A stretch of DNA of 59,679 bases from Pseudomonadota bacterium (GTDB taxonomy: Bacteria > Pseudomonadota > Gammaproteobacteria > Xanthomonadales > Xanthomonadaceae). Position 1 is the first letter of the stretch. Each line of letters begins with the position of its first letter. The notes beneath the pieces are model-generated. The model ran no database searches, was not told the origin of the DNA, and saw only the letters and a list, made by a program, of their open reading frames with translations. The stretch is from the NCBI GenBank assembly GCA_018240435.1, contig JAFEFT010000024.1:1-59679 (forward strand). The letters run 5' to 3'. The position numbers were made by a program, and so were the translations under genes. Shown here in pieces: positions 51,099 to 58,697 of this stretch.

Positions 51099-52046
51099 TC
51101 AGTAGATCTCCCCGACGCAGCAGCGCAGGCTGCCGCCGGCTTTCTCGATCTCGTCCAGTTCCACCGCGCACACCGCGAAGCCAGCGGCCGCGAAGCCGGC
51201 GCGGCTGCCCGGGCGCAGGGCAGCGGCGGCGGTCTGGCTCATCCACACCTTGTCCGGCGTCGGCGCGATGCAGTTGCCGGCGAAGGCGCGTCGTTCGTCG
51301 GTGTCGAGCACGACGGCATGCGGATACAGCGCCGCGATCGCCGCCGCCACCGCCGGATCGGCGAAGCCATCCGGGCAGACCGACAGCGCCCGTCCGGCGA
51401 GCACGCTGAGCACGACATTGCTGTGGTATTCGCCCGGCGCGAGATCGAACAGCAAACTCGCGCGCAGGTCGAATGCCGCATGCATCGCCGCCGCGCCGGC
51501 CTCGTCACAGCGCTCGGACAAGCCGCAAAAACCGATCCGGCGGGCGCGGTCGATCACCAGTGAGCCGGTCAGCTCGCCGACGCCCGGCTGTCCGCGCAGG
51601 TCGTGCCGTTCGTAGCCGAGGGTCGCGGTGAAAAATTCGCGAATGTCGGCGCGTTCGGCCTCGCGCTGGCGAACCGGATGGCGCATGTGCGCGATCAGCA
51701 CCCGCCCCGGCGCGGTCAGCTGCGCACTCCCTGCGGTCGGCTCTGCACTCCCTACGGTCGCGAAAACGTTGTTCGGGAAGACAGCATCGGGCGTGGCCGG
51801 ATCGCCGGCGAAACAGATCGTCGGCATCGTCGCGGCGAGTGCGCGATGCAGCTCGCGGTGCTGGCGCAGGGCGCGCTCGCCATCGACGCGGCGTTGCAAG
51901 TCCATGTAGACGTTGTCGGACGCCGATTCGCTGGCCAGCGCGAAGCCTTCCGGCGCGATCAGAAACACTGCCTTCGGGCAGGGCGGCGCAGCGGCCGGCG
52001 CGGCGTGAAAGGCGTGGGCGAAGGCGGGCAGGTCGCGGGTGATCAT
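51099..52046 (-). CDS. Amidinotransferase/deiminase-fold protein (CtlX/DDAH-like)
   Basis: This 315-residue protein is of the arginine-deiminase/amidinotransferase superfamily. NNVFATV, HMRHPVRQREAERADI, LTGSLVIDR and YHSNVVLSVLAGRAL (His region) are the family segments, and a Cys near the end (FAGNCIAPTP) is the likely nucleophile. It probably acts on a guanidino compound such as a methylated arginine. The ATG at 52046 is chosen over an upstream TTG. It overlaps the dusA stop by 4 bp. An in-frame 21-bp tandem repeat sits in a loop at 51724-51760. Confidence 0.8.
   Translation of the reverse strand: MITRDLPAFAHAFHAAPAAAPPCPKAVFLIAPEGFALASESASDNVYMDLQRRVDGERALRQHRELHRALAATMPTICFAGDPATPDAVFPNNVFATVGSAEPTAGSAQLTAPGRVLIAHMRHPVRQREAERADIREFFTATLGYERHDLRGQPGVGELTGSLVIDRARRIGFCGLSERCDEAGAAAMHAAFDLRASLLFDLAPGEYHSNVVLSVLAGRALSVCPDGFADPAVAAAIAALYPHAVVLDTDERRAFAGNCIAPTPDKVWMSQTAAAALRPGSRAGFAAAGFAVCAVELDEIEKAGGSLRCCVGEIY
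51724..51760. repeat. In-frame 21-bp tandem repeat inside the amidinotransferase gene
   Basis: GCACTCCCTGCGGTCG (51724-51739) recurs as GCACTCCCTACGGTCG (51745-51760), 15 of 16 bases identical with a 21-bp period. In the protein it reads SAEPTAG SAQLTAP, an expansion between NNVFATV and RVLIAHMRHP. The reading frame is kept. Confidence 0.7.
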
Positions 52047-53053
52047 GGGCAATTCGTCGATACGGGCGGTGGTTCGGGGCGGGTTTGCGCGATGGCCTGC
52101 TCGACCAGCGCCCAGTCGGCACCGGGCCGATGCGCGCCCTCGCTGAGAATCTGCCGAAACGCGCGCCCGCCGGGCTGGCCGTGGAACAGGCCAAGCACAT
52201 GGCGGACGATGTGCTTGAGCGCCACACCGGCGGCAAGATGGCGTTCGACATAGGGCTGCATGCGGCGCAACAGCTGCGCGCGCGGAACATCCTGCCGGCC
52301 GGCCAGCGCATTGTCGAGCCGGTGCAGCACGTAGGGTTCGTGGTAGGCGACGCGGCCGAGCATCACCCCGTCGACGTGGTGCAGGTGTTCCAGCGCCGCA
52401 TCGACGGCGACGATGCCGCCGTTGATGAGGATGGTCAGCTCAGGCCGTTCGCGCTTGAGCTGGTAGACCCAGTCGTAACGCAATGGCGGCACCTCGCGGT
52501 TTTCCTTCGGACTGAGCCCTTGCAGCCACGCCTTGCGTGCGTGCACCGCGAACACCGTGCAGCCGGTCGCGGCGATGGTGTCGATGAAATGGCGAAAGGT
52601 CGGATAGTCCTCGACTTCGTCGACACCCAGCCGGCACTTCACCGTCGCCAGCGCCGGCGTGCCTGCCACCGCCTCGCGCATCGCCGCCACGCAGTCGGCG
52701 ACCAGCGCCGGCTCGCGCATCAGGCAGGCGCCGAAGCGCCCGGCCTGGACGCGATCGGACGGGCAACCGACGTTGAGGTTGACCTCGTCGTAACCGCGCG
52801 CGACCGCGATCCGCGTCGCCTGCGCCAGCGCATCGGGTTCGCTGCCGCCCAGTTGCAGCGCCAGCGGTTTCTCGGCTTCGTCGAAATCCAGCAGCCGCTC
52901 ACGGTCGCCGTGCAGCACCGCCTGCGCGTGCACCATTTCGGTATACAGCCGCGCGCTTGGAGCCAGCAGACGATGGAAGTACCGGCAATGGCGTTCGGTC
53001 CAGTCCATCATCGGGGCGACGGACAGGCGATGGCGGCTGGCGGACGGCGACAT
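52043..53053 (-). CDS. dusA: tRNA-dihydrouridine synthase A
   Basis: This 336-residue FMN enzyme reduces U20/U20a in the tRNA D-loop. Signatures are RLSVAPMMDWTERHCR, LQLGGSEP, NLNVGCPSDRVQAGRFGACLM (catalytic Cys in NVGCPS), HARKAWLQGLSPKENR (typical of DusA) and INGGIV...VDGVMLGRVAYHEPY. The ATG at 53053 is chosen; a longer frame upstream lacks homology. It is coupled by ATGA to the amidinotransferase-like gene. Confidence 0.94.
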   Translation of the reverse strand: MSPSASRHRLSVAPMMDWTERHCRYFHRLLAPSARLYTEMVHAQAVLHGDRERLLDFDEAEKPLALQLGGSEPDALAQATRIAVARGYDEVNLNVGCPSDRVQAGRFGACLMREPALVADCVAAMREAVAGTPALATVKCRLGVDEVEDYPTFRHFIDTIAATGCTVFAVHARKAWLQGLSPKENREVPPLRYDWVYQLKRERPELTILINGGIVAVDAALEHLHHVDGVMLGRVAYHEPYVLHRLDNALAGRQDVPRAQLLRRMQPYVERHLAAGVALKHIVRHVLGLFHGQPGGRAFRQILSEGAHRPGADWALVEQAIAQTRPEPPPVSTNCP

Positions 53054-53106
53054 GGCCGCGGATTTTACGCGCCCGCCGGCGGGCGCCGTGGGCACAGCAT
53101 CCGGAG

Positions 53107-53165
53107 CGATCATCGCGTGGTTGCGCCAGTGCCGGCCATCCGCGGCCGGCCGTCAATGCGAAAAC
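53107..53165. repeat. Dispersed REP-like palindromic repeat, copy B (minus orientation)
   Basis: Read on the minus strand, the core GGCCGGCCGCGGATGGCCGGCAC differs from copy A at 55136-55199 by one base in 23. Both are followed by a GCGATGAT-type tail. It lies in the gap between the PKHD gene stop and dusA start. Confidence 0.6.
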
Positions 53166-53177
53166 ACTCGCCGCCTC

Positions 53178-53864
53178 TCACAATTCGGCCCACATCCGTT
53201 GCAGGTTGTAGTAGATCCCGCTCAGGGCGACCAGCGCCGGATCGGCCGCGTGCCGGGCATCCAGCGCCTGGATCGCCTGATCGAGGCGGAACAACAGATC
53301 GCGCCGGGCATCGTCGCGCACCGCGCTTTGCATCCAGAAAAAACAGGCCAGCCGGGTGCCGCGGGTGACCGGCGCGACGTGATGCACGGTGGTCGCCGGG
53401 TAGATCACCATGTGCCCGGCCGGCAGCTTGAGCGAACGCGCCTGGCCGCCGTCGTCGATCAGCAGTTCACCGCCGTCGTAGGATTCGGGCGGCGACAGGA
53501 ACAAGGTCGCCGAGACGTCGGTGCGGATCGTCGTGCGCGCGCCCGGCGGTCGCCGCAAGGCGGCATCGACATGATCGCCATAGTGCATGCCGACATCGTA
53601 ACGATTGAACAGCGGCGGGTAGACCATCCTGGGCAGCACGGCCGAGGCCACCAGCGGATGACGTTCCAGCGCCGCCAGCACTTGCAGGCCCAGCTCGCGG
53701 GCAAGCGGCGAATCCTCGGCGATCTGCAGGTTCTGCTTGGCGCGCGCCGCGCGCGTGCCGGCGGTGGCGCGACCGTCCACCCACGGCGCGTTGGCCGCCT
53801 CCAGCCGGGCGCGCATCGCCTGCGCGGCGTGTTCGGTCAACAGCGAGGGAATCGGCAGGATCAT
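53178..53864 (-). CDS. PKHD-type Fe(II)/2-oxoglutarate hydroxylase (PiuC/YbiX-like)
   Basis: This 228-residue dioxygenase has the iron ligands His and Asp in MHYGDHVDAAL, the distal His in VHHVAPVTRG, and the 2-oxoglutarate Arg in GTRLACFFW. The SPPESYDGGEL and RTDVSATLFL segments are typical of PiuC. PiuC genes usually lie by TonB-dependent iron receptors. Here the GFA gene is 10 bp upstream on the same strand and tonB is divergent. Substrate unknown. Confidence 0.9.
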   Translation of the reverse strand: MILPIPSLLTEHAAQAMRARLEAANAPWVDGRATAGTRAARAKQNLQIAEDSPLARELGLQVLAALERHPLVASAVLPRMVYPPLFNRYDVGMHYGDHVDAALRRPPGARTTIRTDVSATLFLSPPESYDGGELLIDDGGQARSLKLPAGHMVIYPATTVHHVAPVTRGTRLACFFWMQSAVRDDARRDLLFRLDQAIQALDARHAADPALVALSGIYYNLQRMWAEL

Positions 53865-53874
53865 GGCATCTGGG

Positions 53875-54279
53875 TCAGGCCGCGTCGTCGGCCAGATGGG
53901 CGATGGCCGCGGTGGCGGCCGCGCGGTCGTTGTCGTCGAACGAGGCCACCCGCAGTTGCGTGATCGTCACCGGGTCGAGGCAACGCACGTTGACGTCGAT
54001 CCCGTCGGGATGGCTGCGCGGCACATAGAACGCCTTGATGCCGCAGTGCCGGCAAAAACGATGGATGGCGGTGCCGGTGCCGAAGCGGTAGTCGATCAGG
54101 GCATCGTCGCCGCGCAGCAGGCGAAAACGCGAGCGCGGCACGATCAGGTGCAGATAGCCGGTCATCCGGCAGATCGAGCAGTTGCACGCGAGCACGTCCA
54201 GCGCCGCCGGCGCATCCACGCTGAAGGCAACCGCATCGCAATGGCAACGGCCGTGATGGGTGATGTGTTCGGTCGCCAT
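53875..54279 (-). CDS. GFA-family protein (glutathione-dependent formaldehyde-activating fold)
   Basis: This 134-residue zinc-fold protein has GRCHCDAVAF, CNCSICRMTGYLHLIVP and RFCRHCGIKAFY, the Cys sets of the GFA/CENP-V fold. Members have been linked to spontaneous S-hydroxymethylglutathione formation, though most are uncharacterised. The ATG at 54279 is chosen over a longer frame that would run into the tonB leader. It ends 10 bp before the PKHD gene. Confidence 0.87.
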   Translation of the reverse strand: MATEHITHHGRCHCDAVAFSVDAPAALDVLACNCSICRMTGYLHLIVPRSRFRLLRGDDALIDYRFGTGTAIHRFCRHCGIKAFYVPRSHPDGIDVNVRCLDPVTITQLRVASFDDNDRAAATAAIAHLADDAA

Positions 54280-54461
54280 GGGCGCGGTGGCATCGGTGAA
54301 GGTGTCGATGCGGCGAGGGTAACCGATCGCGGCGGCGGCGCGGGCGCGACGGTTGCCGACGAACGGCGCGTCATGTCGGCGCGACAGGTGCAAGATCGGT
54401 TCGACCCCATTCGCACAGCTTCGACGTTACCGCACTCACCCGCACCGACAGGAGGTGGATC

Positions 54462-55124
54462 ATGGTACGCAGCGCCCTGTTTTCGCCGCACGCCTCGCCG
54501 CGCCCCGACCCTGCGCGCATCGCCGCGATCTGCGCGGCCATCCTCGGCAACGTGGCGATTTTCGCCCTGCTGATGCGGCCGATCGACCTGCCGACGCCGT
54601 CGTCCGCGCACGAGCGGGTAATCCCGGTGCGTTTCGTTGCACCGCCGCCACCGCCGCCGACGCCGCCGGTGGTGCAGGTCCGCCACGACCTGCCAGCGCC
54701 GGCCGCGACGCCGGCGCCGGTCACGCCGGTGGCCTTGCCGCCGGTTGCGATCCGCCAGCAAACCACGCCGATGACCATCCCGGTCGTGGCGACGCCACCG
54801 GTTTCGATGCCGGCCGACGGCGGCCATGACGCCGCGCCGGTGGAGACGGCACTGGTGCCGATCGCCTCGCCGGCGCCGATCTATCCGCGGCAGGCGCTGA
54901 TCGATGGCATCGGCGGCACCGTGGTGCTCGAATTGCTGGTCGACGTCGACGGCCACGTGATCTGGGCGCGCATCGTCCACAGCAGCGGTGATCGCCGGCT
55001 GGATGCGGCCGCGCGCGACACCATCGTCCGTGGCTGGCGGTTCACGCCGGCGCTGCGCGACGGCAAGCCGATCCAGGCCCGCGGGCAGGTGCCGGTGGTG
55101 TTCCGCCTCGACGACGCGCGCTGA
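54462..55124 (+). CDS. TonB-family energy transducer
   Basis: This 220-residue protein has one N-terminal membrane anchor (about 20-38). A Pro-rich stretch follows (61-110, PPPPPPTPP). The C-terminal TonB domain (about 135-218) has PIYPRQALIDGIGGTVVLEL and a GWRFTPALRDGKP end. It couples proton motive force from ExbBD to outer-membrane receptors. The ribosome site AGGAGGTGG is near-perfect. No exbB/exbD or receptor is adjacent. It is divergent from the GFA-PKHD pair. Confidence 0.9.
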   Translation: MVRSALFSPHASPRPDPARIAAICAAILGNVAIFALLMRPIDLPTPSSAHERVIPVRFVAPPPPPPTPPVVQVRHDLPAPAATPAPVTPVALPPVAIRQQTTPMTIPVVATPPVSMPADGGHDAAPVETALVPIASPAPIYPRQALIDGIGGTVVLELLVDVDGHVIWARIVHSSGDRRLDAAARDTIVRGWRFTPALRDGKPIQARGQVPVVFRLDDAR

Positions 55125-55135
55125 GCGGCGGTGAG

Positions 55136-55199
55136 TTTTTCCGCCGCGAAGGCCGGCCACGGATGGCCGGCACGGAGTCACTCGGGCGATGATTGCGCC
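55136..55199. repeat. Dispersed REP-like palindromic repeat, copy A
   Basis: The core GGCCGGCCACGGATGGCCGGCAC contains the inverted pair GCCGGCC...GGCCGGC. It matches copy B in 22 of 23 bases and copy C more loosely. It starts about 12 bp after the tonB stop. Confidence 0.6.
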
Positions 55200-55304
55200 A
55201 GACTCCGGGCGCGCCGGCCGTGCGTCCAAACGGGATTCGTGCCGGGCTCGACGTCGCCGCAAGCGGCGCCAAGGCAATCCCCGACAGCCTGCTAGACTAC
55301 GCCG

Positions 55305-55973
55305 ATGCTGCCGCGCGCCCTCGTCCTGTTGTTGCTGGTGATGAATCTCGGCGCCCTCGCCTGGTGGGGGCTGCACGCCGCTCCGCCATCGTCGCCAGCA
55401 CCCACCACCGACGTCGGGACGCCGACGCTGGTGCTGCTGAGCGAATCGGAAAAGGTTCAGCGCAAGGGTTCGTCGGACGAAATGGCGGCCGCGCCGGTGC
55501 CCGACGCGGCCACGCCACGCTGCCAGACCGTCGGCCCGTTCGCGGCACCGGCCGATGTCCGCCGCGCCACCGACATCCTCGCCCCGCTGGTCGGCCGCAT
55601 CCGCCAGCGCGATGCCACCGGCACCGCCGCCACCGGCTACCGCGTCTACGTCGCCGCCCTGGCCAGCCGCGATGCGGCGCTGGAGGCCGCCAGGCAACTG
55701 GCTGCCAAGGGCATCAACGACTATTACGTGGTCACCACCGGCGACCAGCAGAACACCATTTCGCTGGGCCTGTTCCAGGATCTGGGCAATGCCACCAAAC
55801 GCCGCGACGACGTGCGCAAGCTCGGCTTCGACGCCCGCCTGGACCCGAAGATCGGCCCGGTGCAGCAGTACTGGCTGGACATCACCGTCGCACCGGACTT
55901 CGACTGGCATGCCCACCTGACCGATTTCCCCGGTATCGCCGCCCAGGACACGCCCTGCCCGTCGCTGCACTGA
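55305..55973 (+). CDS. SPOR-domain membrane protein
   Basis: This 222-residue protein has an N-terminal signal/anchor (LVLLLLVMNLGALAWWG) and a linker. A C-terminal SPOR region (about 108-185) has YRVYVAALASRDAALEAARQL and ISLGLFQDLGNATKRR. SPOR domains bind denuded septal glycan. Cys at RCQTVGPF is isolated. A TAGACT element (55293-55298) lies 6 bp before the ATG, which suggests a leaderless transcript. The function is unclear beyond wall binding. Confidence 0.85.
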   Translation: MLPRALVLLLLVMNLGALAWWGLHAAPPSSPAPTTDVGTPTLVLLSESEKVQRKGSSDEMAAAPVPDAATPRCQTVGPFAAPADVRRATDILAPLVGRIRQRDATGTAATGYRVYVAALASRDAALEAARQLAAKGINDYYVVTTGDQQNTISLGLFQDLGNATKRRDDVRKLGFDARLDPKIGPVQQYWLDITVAPDFDWHAHLTDFPGIAAQDTPCPSLH

Positions 55974-56014
55974 TCCTCGCCGCAGGCGCGTTCGCGCCAG
56001 CGCGGGTGGATCGC

Positions 56015-56020
56015 TAGAAT
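56015..56020 (+). promoter_or_regulatory. -10 element of the tRNA-Thr gene
   Basis: TAGAAT lies 8 bp before the mature 5' end of the tRNA, a normal distance. The -35 (TTCGCG region) is weak. Confidence 0.45.
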
Positions 56021-56028
56021 GAAACCAT

Positions 56029-56104
56029 GCCGGCATAGCTCAGCAGGTAGAGCACCTGATTTGTAATCAGGCGGTCGCCCGTTCGATTCGGGCTGCCGGC
56101 ACCA
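56029..56104 (+). tRNA. tRNA-Thr (anticodon TGT)
   Basis: The 76-nt cloverleaf has acceptor arm GCCGGCA (56029-56035) paired with TGCCGGC (56094-56100). The D-arm is GCTC-AGCAGGTA-GAGC. The anticodon stem is CCTGA/TCAGG with loop TTTGTAA, anticodon TGT at 56062-56064. The T-arm has GTTCGATTC. CCA (56102-56104) is encoded. Confidence 0.97.
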
Positions 56105-56184
56105 AGGCCACCCGCATCCAGGCGACGAGCGGCGGCGGCGCTTGCCATGCCCGCCGCCGCCAGCGGCACGGCCACGTTGCGGCG

Positions 56185-56210
56185 GATCGACGCGGCAGAT
56201 CGACGCGGCA
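56185..56210 (+). repeat. Tandem duplication of a 13-mer
   Basis: GATCGACGCGGCA is repeated exactly twice (56185-56197 and 56198-56210) in the gap between tRNA-Thr and the glutaredoxin gene. A TACAAT -10-like element follows at 56236-56241, upstream of the gene start. The duplication is probably slippage; a role as a regulator site is not excluded. Confidence 0.6.
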
Positions 56211-56235
56211 GAGCATCGGCGGCGCGGGCGCAGGC

Positions 56236-56241
56236 TACAAT
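56236..56241 (+). promoter_or_regulatory. Candidate -10 element for the glutaredoxin-rhodanese gene
   Basis: TACAAT lies 28 bp before the ATG at 56270 in otherwise GC-rich DNA. The -35 region contains part of the 13-bp tandem repeat. Confidence 0.45.
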
Positions 56242-56269
56242 GCGCGTTTCACCCTGCGCGAGTGTTGCC

Positions 56270-57199
56270 ATGTCCCTCGATCCCGCCCTGCGCCAGCGCA
56301 TCGACAGCCTGCTGCAAGCCAATCCCGTCGTCTTGTTCATGAAGGGTCAGCCGAGCGCGCCGCGCTGCGGCTTCTCGGCCAAGGCCGCCGGCATCCTGTC
56401 GTCGCTGCTGCCGTCCTACGCCAGCGTCGACGTGCTCGAAGACGCCGACATCCGCGAAGGCATCAAGCTCTACGGCAGCTGGCCGACGATCCCGCAGCTC
56501 TATGTGCGCGGCGAGCTGGTCGGCGGCAGCGACATCATCGAGGAGCTGCTCGGCAGCGGCGAGCTGCACACGCTGCTGGGGCTGGCGGCGCCCGACCGCA
56601 CGCCGCCGACCATCCATGTCACCCCGGCGGCGCGGGTGCAGATCGACAAGGCGATGGCCGACGTGCCCGCCGGGGTCGGCCTGCACCTGGCGATCGATCC
56701 GCAGTTCAATGCCCAGTTCCAGCTCAAGCCGGTGGCGGGCCGCGAGATCGTCGCCGACGCCGACGGCCTGAAGATCCACCTCGACCCGGTCAGCGCGCCG
56801 CGCGCCAACGGCATCGCGGTCGACTGGGTCGAGGATGTGCGCGGCGCCGGCTTGTCGATCCGCAATCCCAACGCGGCCCCGCCGGTGAAATCGATCAGCG
56901 TGCAGCAGCTGCACGACCGCATCATCACCGGCACCATCGACGTGATCGACGTGCGCCCGGCCGCCGGCCGCGCGATGGCGGCCTTCCCGCAGCCGCACGA
57001 AGTGCTCGACGACGCCTCGCGCGCGCGTCTGGAGGCGCTGCCGAAAGACGTGCCGCTCGCCTTCATCTGCCACCACGGCAGTTCCAGCCGGCGCGCCGCC
57101 GAGCACTTCCGCAGCCTCGGCTTCCATGACGTCTACACCGTTGACGGCGGCATCGACGCCTGGGCGAAGGAAATCGATCCGAAGGTGCCGGTCTACTGA
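56270..57199 (+). CDS. Fusion: monothiol glutaredoxin, degenerate A-type domain, rhodanese
   Basis: This 309-residue protein has three parts. Residues 1-107 are a Grx4-type glutaredoxin with CGFS (Cys33), which binds [2Fe-2S] with glutathione and moves clusters. Residues about 113-205 resemble an IscA/ErpA A-type carrier (IHVTPAARVQIDKAM, GLSIRNPN), but the three cluster Cys are missing. Residues 210-309 are a rhodanese with Cys267 in ICHHGSSS, which handles sulfane sulfur. The fusion puts cluster and sulfur handling in one chain. Related fusions occur in xanthomonads. Confidence 0.9.
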   Translation: MSLDPALRQRIDSLLQANPVVLFMKGQPSAPRCGFSAKAAGILSSLLPSYASVDVLEDADIREGIKLYGSWPTIPQLYVRGELVGGSDIIEELLGSGELHTLLGLAAPDRTPPTIHVTPAARVQIDKAMADVPAGVGLHLAIDPQFNAQFQLKPVAGREIVADADGLKIHLDPVSAPRANGIAVDWVEDVRGAGLSIRNPNAAPPVKSISVQQLHDRIITGTIDVIDVRPAAGRAMAAFPQPHEVLDDASRARLEALPKDVPLAFICHHGSSSRRAAEHFRSLGFHDVYTVDGGIDAWAKEIDPKVPVY

Positions 57200-57228
57200 A
57201 GCCGGCCGCGTCCACCAACGGAGCCAGC

Positions 57229-57603
57229 ATGACCCTGCCCCATGTGCAAGCCAGCGGCTACGCCATCCGCGAGATCGTCGCGCTGGCGCTGGTGCTGGCA
57301 TTGACGGTGTTGCCGGTGTCGCTGGCGGCACGCTTTGCCGACGCCCGGCGGCCGGGGCTGCTGTGGAGCGCGCTGGCGGTGTTCGGTGGCGGCATCGTCG
57401 CGCAGTTCGTGCTGGCCTGGATGGGCGCCAGCCTGGCCGGGCTGGCGCTGTCCTTCCTCGCCCTGTGCGTGGTCTATGCGCTGGTGCTGGAATCCTCGCT
57501 GGTCGGCGCCATCGGCATCACCGTGCTGGCCTTCGTCCTGCAGATCGCGATCGCCTATGGCCTGGCCTGGCTCGGGCTGCACCTGCACGGGCTGGCGCGC
57601 TGA
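57229..57603 (+). CDS. Small integral membrane protein of unknown function
   Basis: This 124-residue protein has about four hydrophobic helices (near 18-35, 45-65, 70-88, 95-115). It has no soluble domain. It follows the fusion gene by 29 bp on the same strand and may be co-transcribed. The family is not recognised. Confidence 0.8.
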   Translation: MTLPHVQASGYAIREIVALALVLALTVLPVSLAARFADARRPGLLWSALAVFGGGIVAQFVLAWMGASLAGLALSFLALCVVYALVLESSLVGAIGITVLAFVLQIAIAYGLAWLGLHLHGLAR

Positions 57604-57638
57604 CCGGACTGCGGGTACCACAGGCGCCATCGCGGCCG

Positions 57639-58190
57639 TCAAAAACCGCCGCCGGCATCCAGCCACTGCTGCTCGGCCGCCGTGTTGACGCGCGCCAGCG
57701 CCGCATTGCGATGCGGAAACCGCCCGAAACGGGCGATGACATCGCGATGGCGATGGGCGTAGTCGAGCAGCAGGGCATCGCCCAGGACGGCGATGCGCGC
57801 CACCGCCTCGTCCTGATCGGCGAGGTCTTCGGAGTGCTCCAGCGGCAGGTACATGAACAAGCGCAACGGCAACTCGATGCGCAGGTCGTGGCCGGCGGCG
57901 AATGCCGCGCGTGCATGCTTGCGCGCCAGCGGGTCGCAGGCGAAGGCATGGGCACTGCCGCGAAAGATGTTGCGCGGAACCTGGTCGAGCAGCAGCAGCA
58001 AGGCCAGCGCCCCCTCGCTGCCATCCATCCAGTCGTCGAACTCGCCGCAGGCGGCACGGTGATGGGCGACGCCGAAGCGCTCGCGCAACTGCGCATCGAA
58101 TCCATCGTCGCGGGCGAACCACAGCCGCGGCCCGGCCAGCCGCCAGCAGGCGATCAGATCGGCGGCGAGCGGTGGCGTGGCAACGGTCAT
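57639..58190 (-). CDS. DUF924-family protein
   Basis: This 183-residue helical protein has the DUF924 pattern: WFARDDGFDAQLRERFG, GALALLLLLDQVPRNIFRG, HDLRIELPLRLFMYLPLEHSED and RFPHRNAALAR. The fold is TPR-like. The function is unknown. The ATG at 58190 is chosen because homology starts near PPLAADLIACW. It is convergent with the small membrane gene and divergent from the next gene. Confidence 0.87.
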   Translation of the reverse strand: MTVATPPLAADLIACWRLAGPRLWFARDDGFDAQLRERFGVAHHRAACGEFDDWMDGSEGALALLLLLDQVPRNIFRGSAHAFACDPLARKHARAAFAAGHDLRIELPLRLFMYLPLEHSEDLADQDEAVARIAVLGDALLLDYAHRHRDVIARFGRFPHRNAALARVNTAAEQQWLDAGGGF

Positions 58191-58345
58191 GGCGGCAGCG
58201 GGCGAAGGCGACGGCGAGTATTCGCGCAGGATATCGCGATCCAAACCTGGCCCACACGCATTGCCGGTATCGCCGGCTGCCGTTAGAGTCTGGGCATGGT
58301 CGCTGCCGGCGACCGCCGACGGTGCCATCGCCAAGGGAGGCTGCC

Positions 58346-58681
58346 ATGCCGCGCTACTACATCACCCTGCCCGACCCCGCCAGGGCGCGCGGCGGCGACC
58401 CGATGCTGTCGTTCAGCGCCCTCGGCGCCGAGGCCTTCGCCGAGCAACTGCAAGCCGCGCTGACCGGCACCGGCCTGTTCGAACGCTGGAAGGCGCGCCT
58501 GGCCGATCCCGACGAAGCCACCGCGGCGATGGCCGCCACCGACCCGGCGGCAAGGGTGAAGGGCATCCAGCACGAAGCCCATGTCGACCTCGAAGTGGAC
58601 ACCACCATCCCCAGCCAGGTGCTGCGCCAGCGTCTGAGCCTGCTGGCCGGCAACGGCTGGCAGCTGCGCGACGTGACCTGA
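58346..58681 (+). CDS. Small conserved-looking protein of unknown function
   Basis: This 111-residue protein starts MPRYYITLPDPARARGGDP. It has an LSFSALGAEAFAEQLQAAL helix, a FERWKARL segment and a C-terminal IPSQVLRQRLSLLAGNGWQLRDV. It has no signal or membrane part. AGGGAGG lies just before the ATG. I do not recognise the family. The Dph6-like gene follows 16 bp later. Confidence 0.75.
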   Translation: MPRYYITLPDPARARGGDPMLSFSALGAEAFAEQLQAALTGTGLFERWKARLADPDEATAAMAATDPAARVKGIQHEAHVDLEVDTTIPSQVLRQRLSLLAGNGWQLRDVT

Positions 58682-58697
58682 GCGTGCCGGCCGCGGC

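Noticed and set aside
54280-54461. Fur box between the GFA gene and tonB
   Set aside because: The gap is GC-rich and has no 19-bp AT-rich palindrome of the GATAATGATAATCATTATC type.
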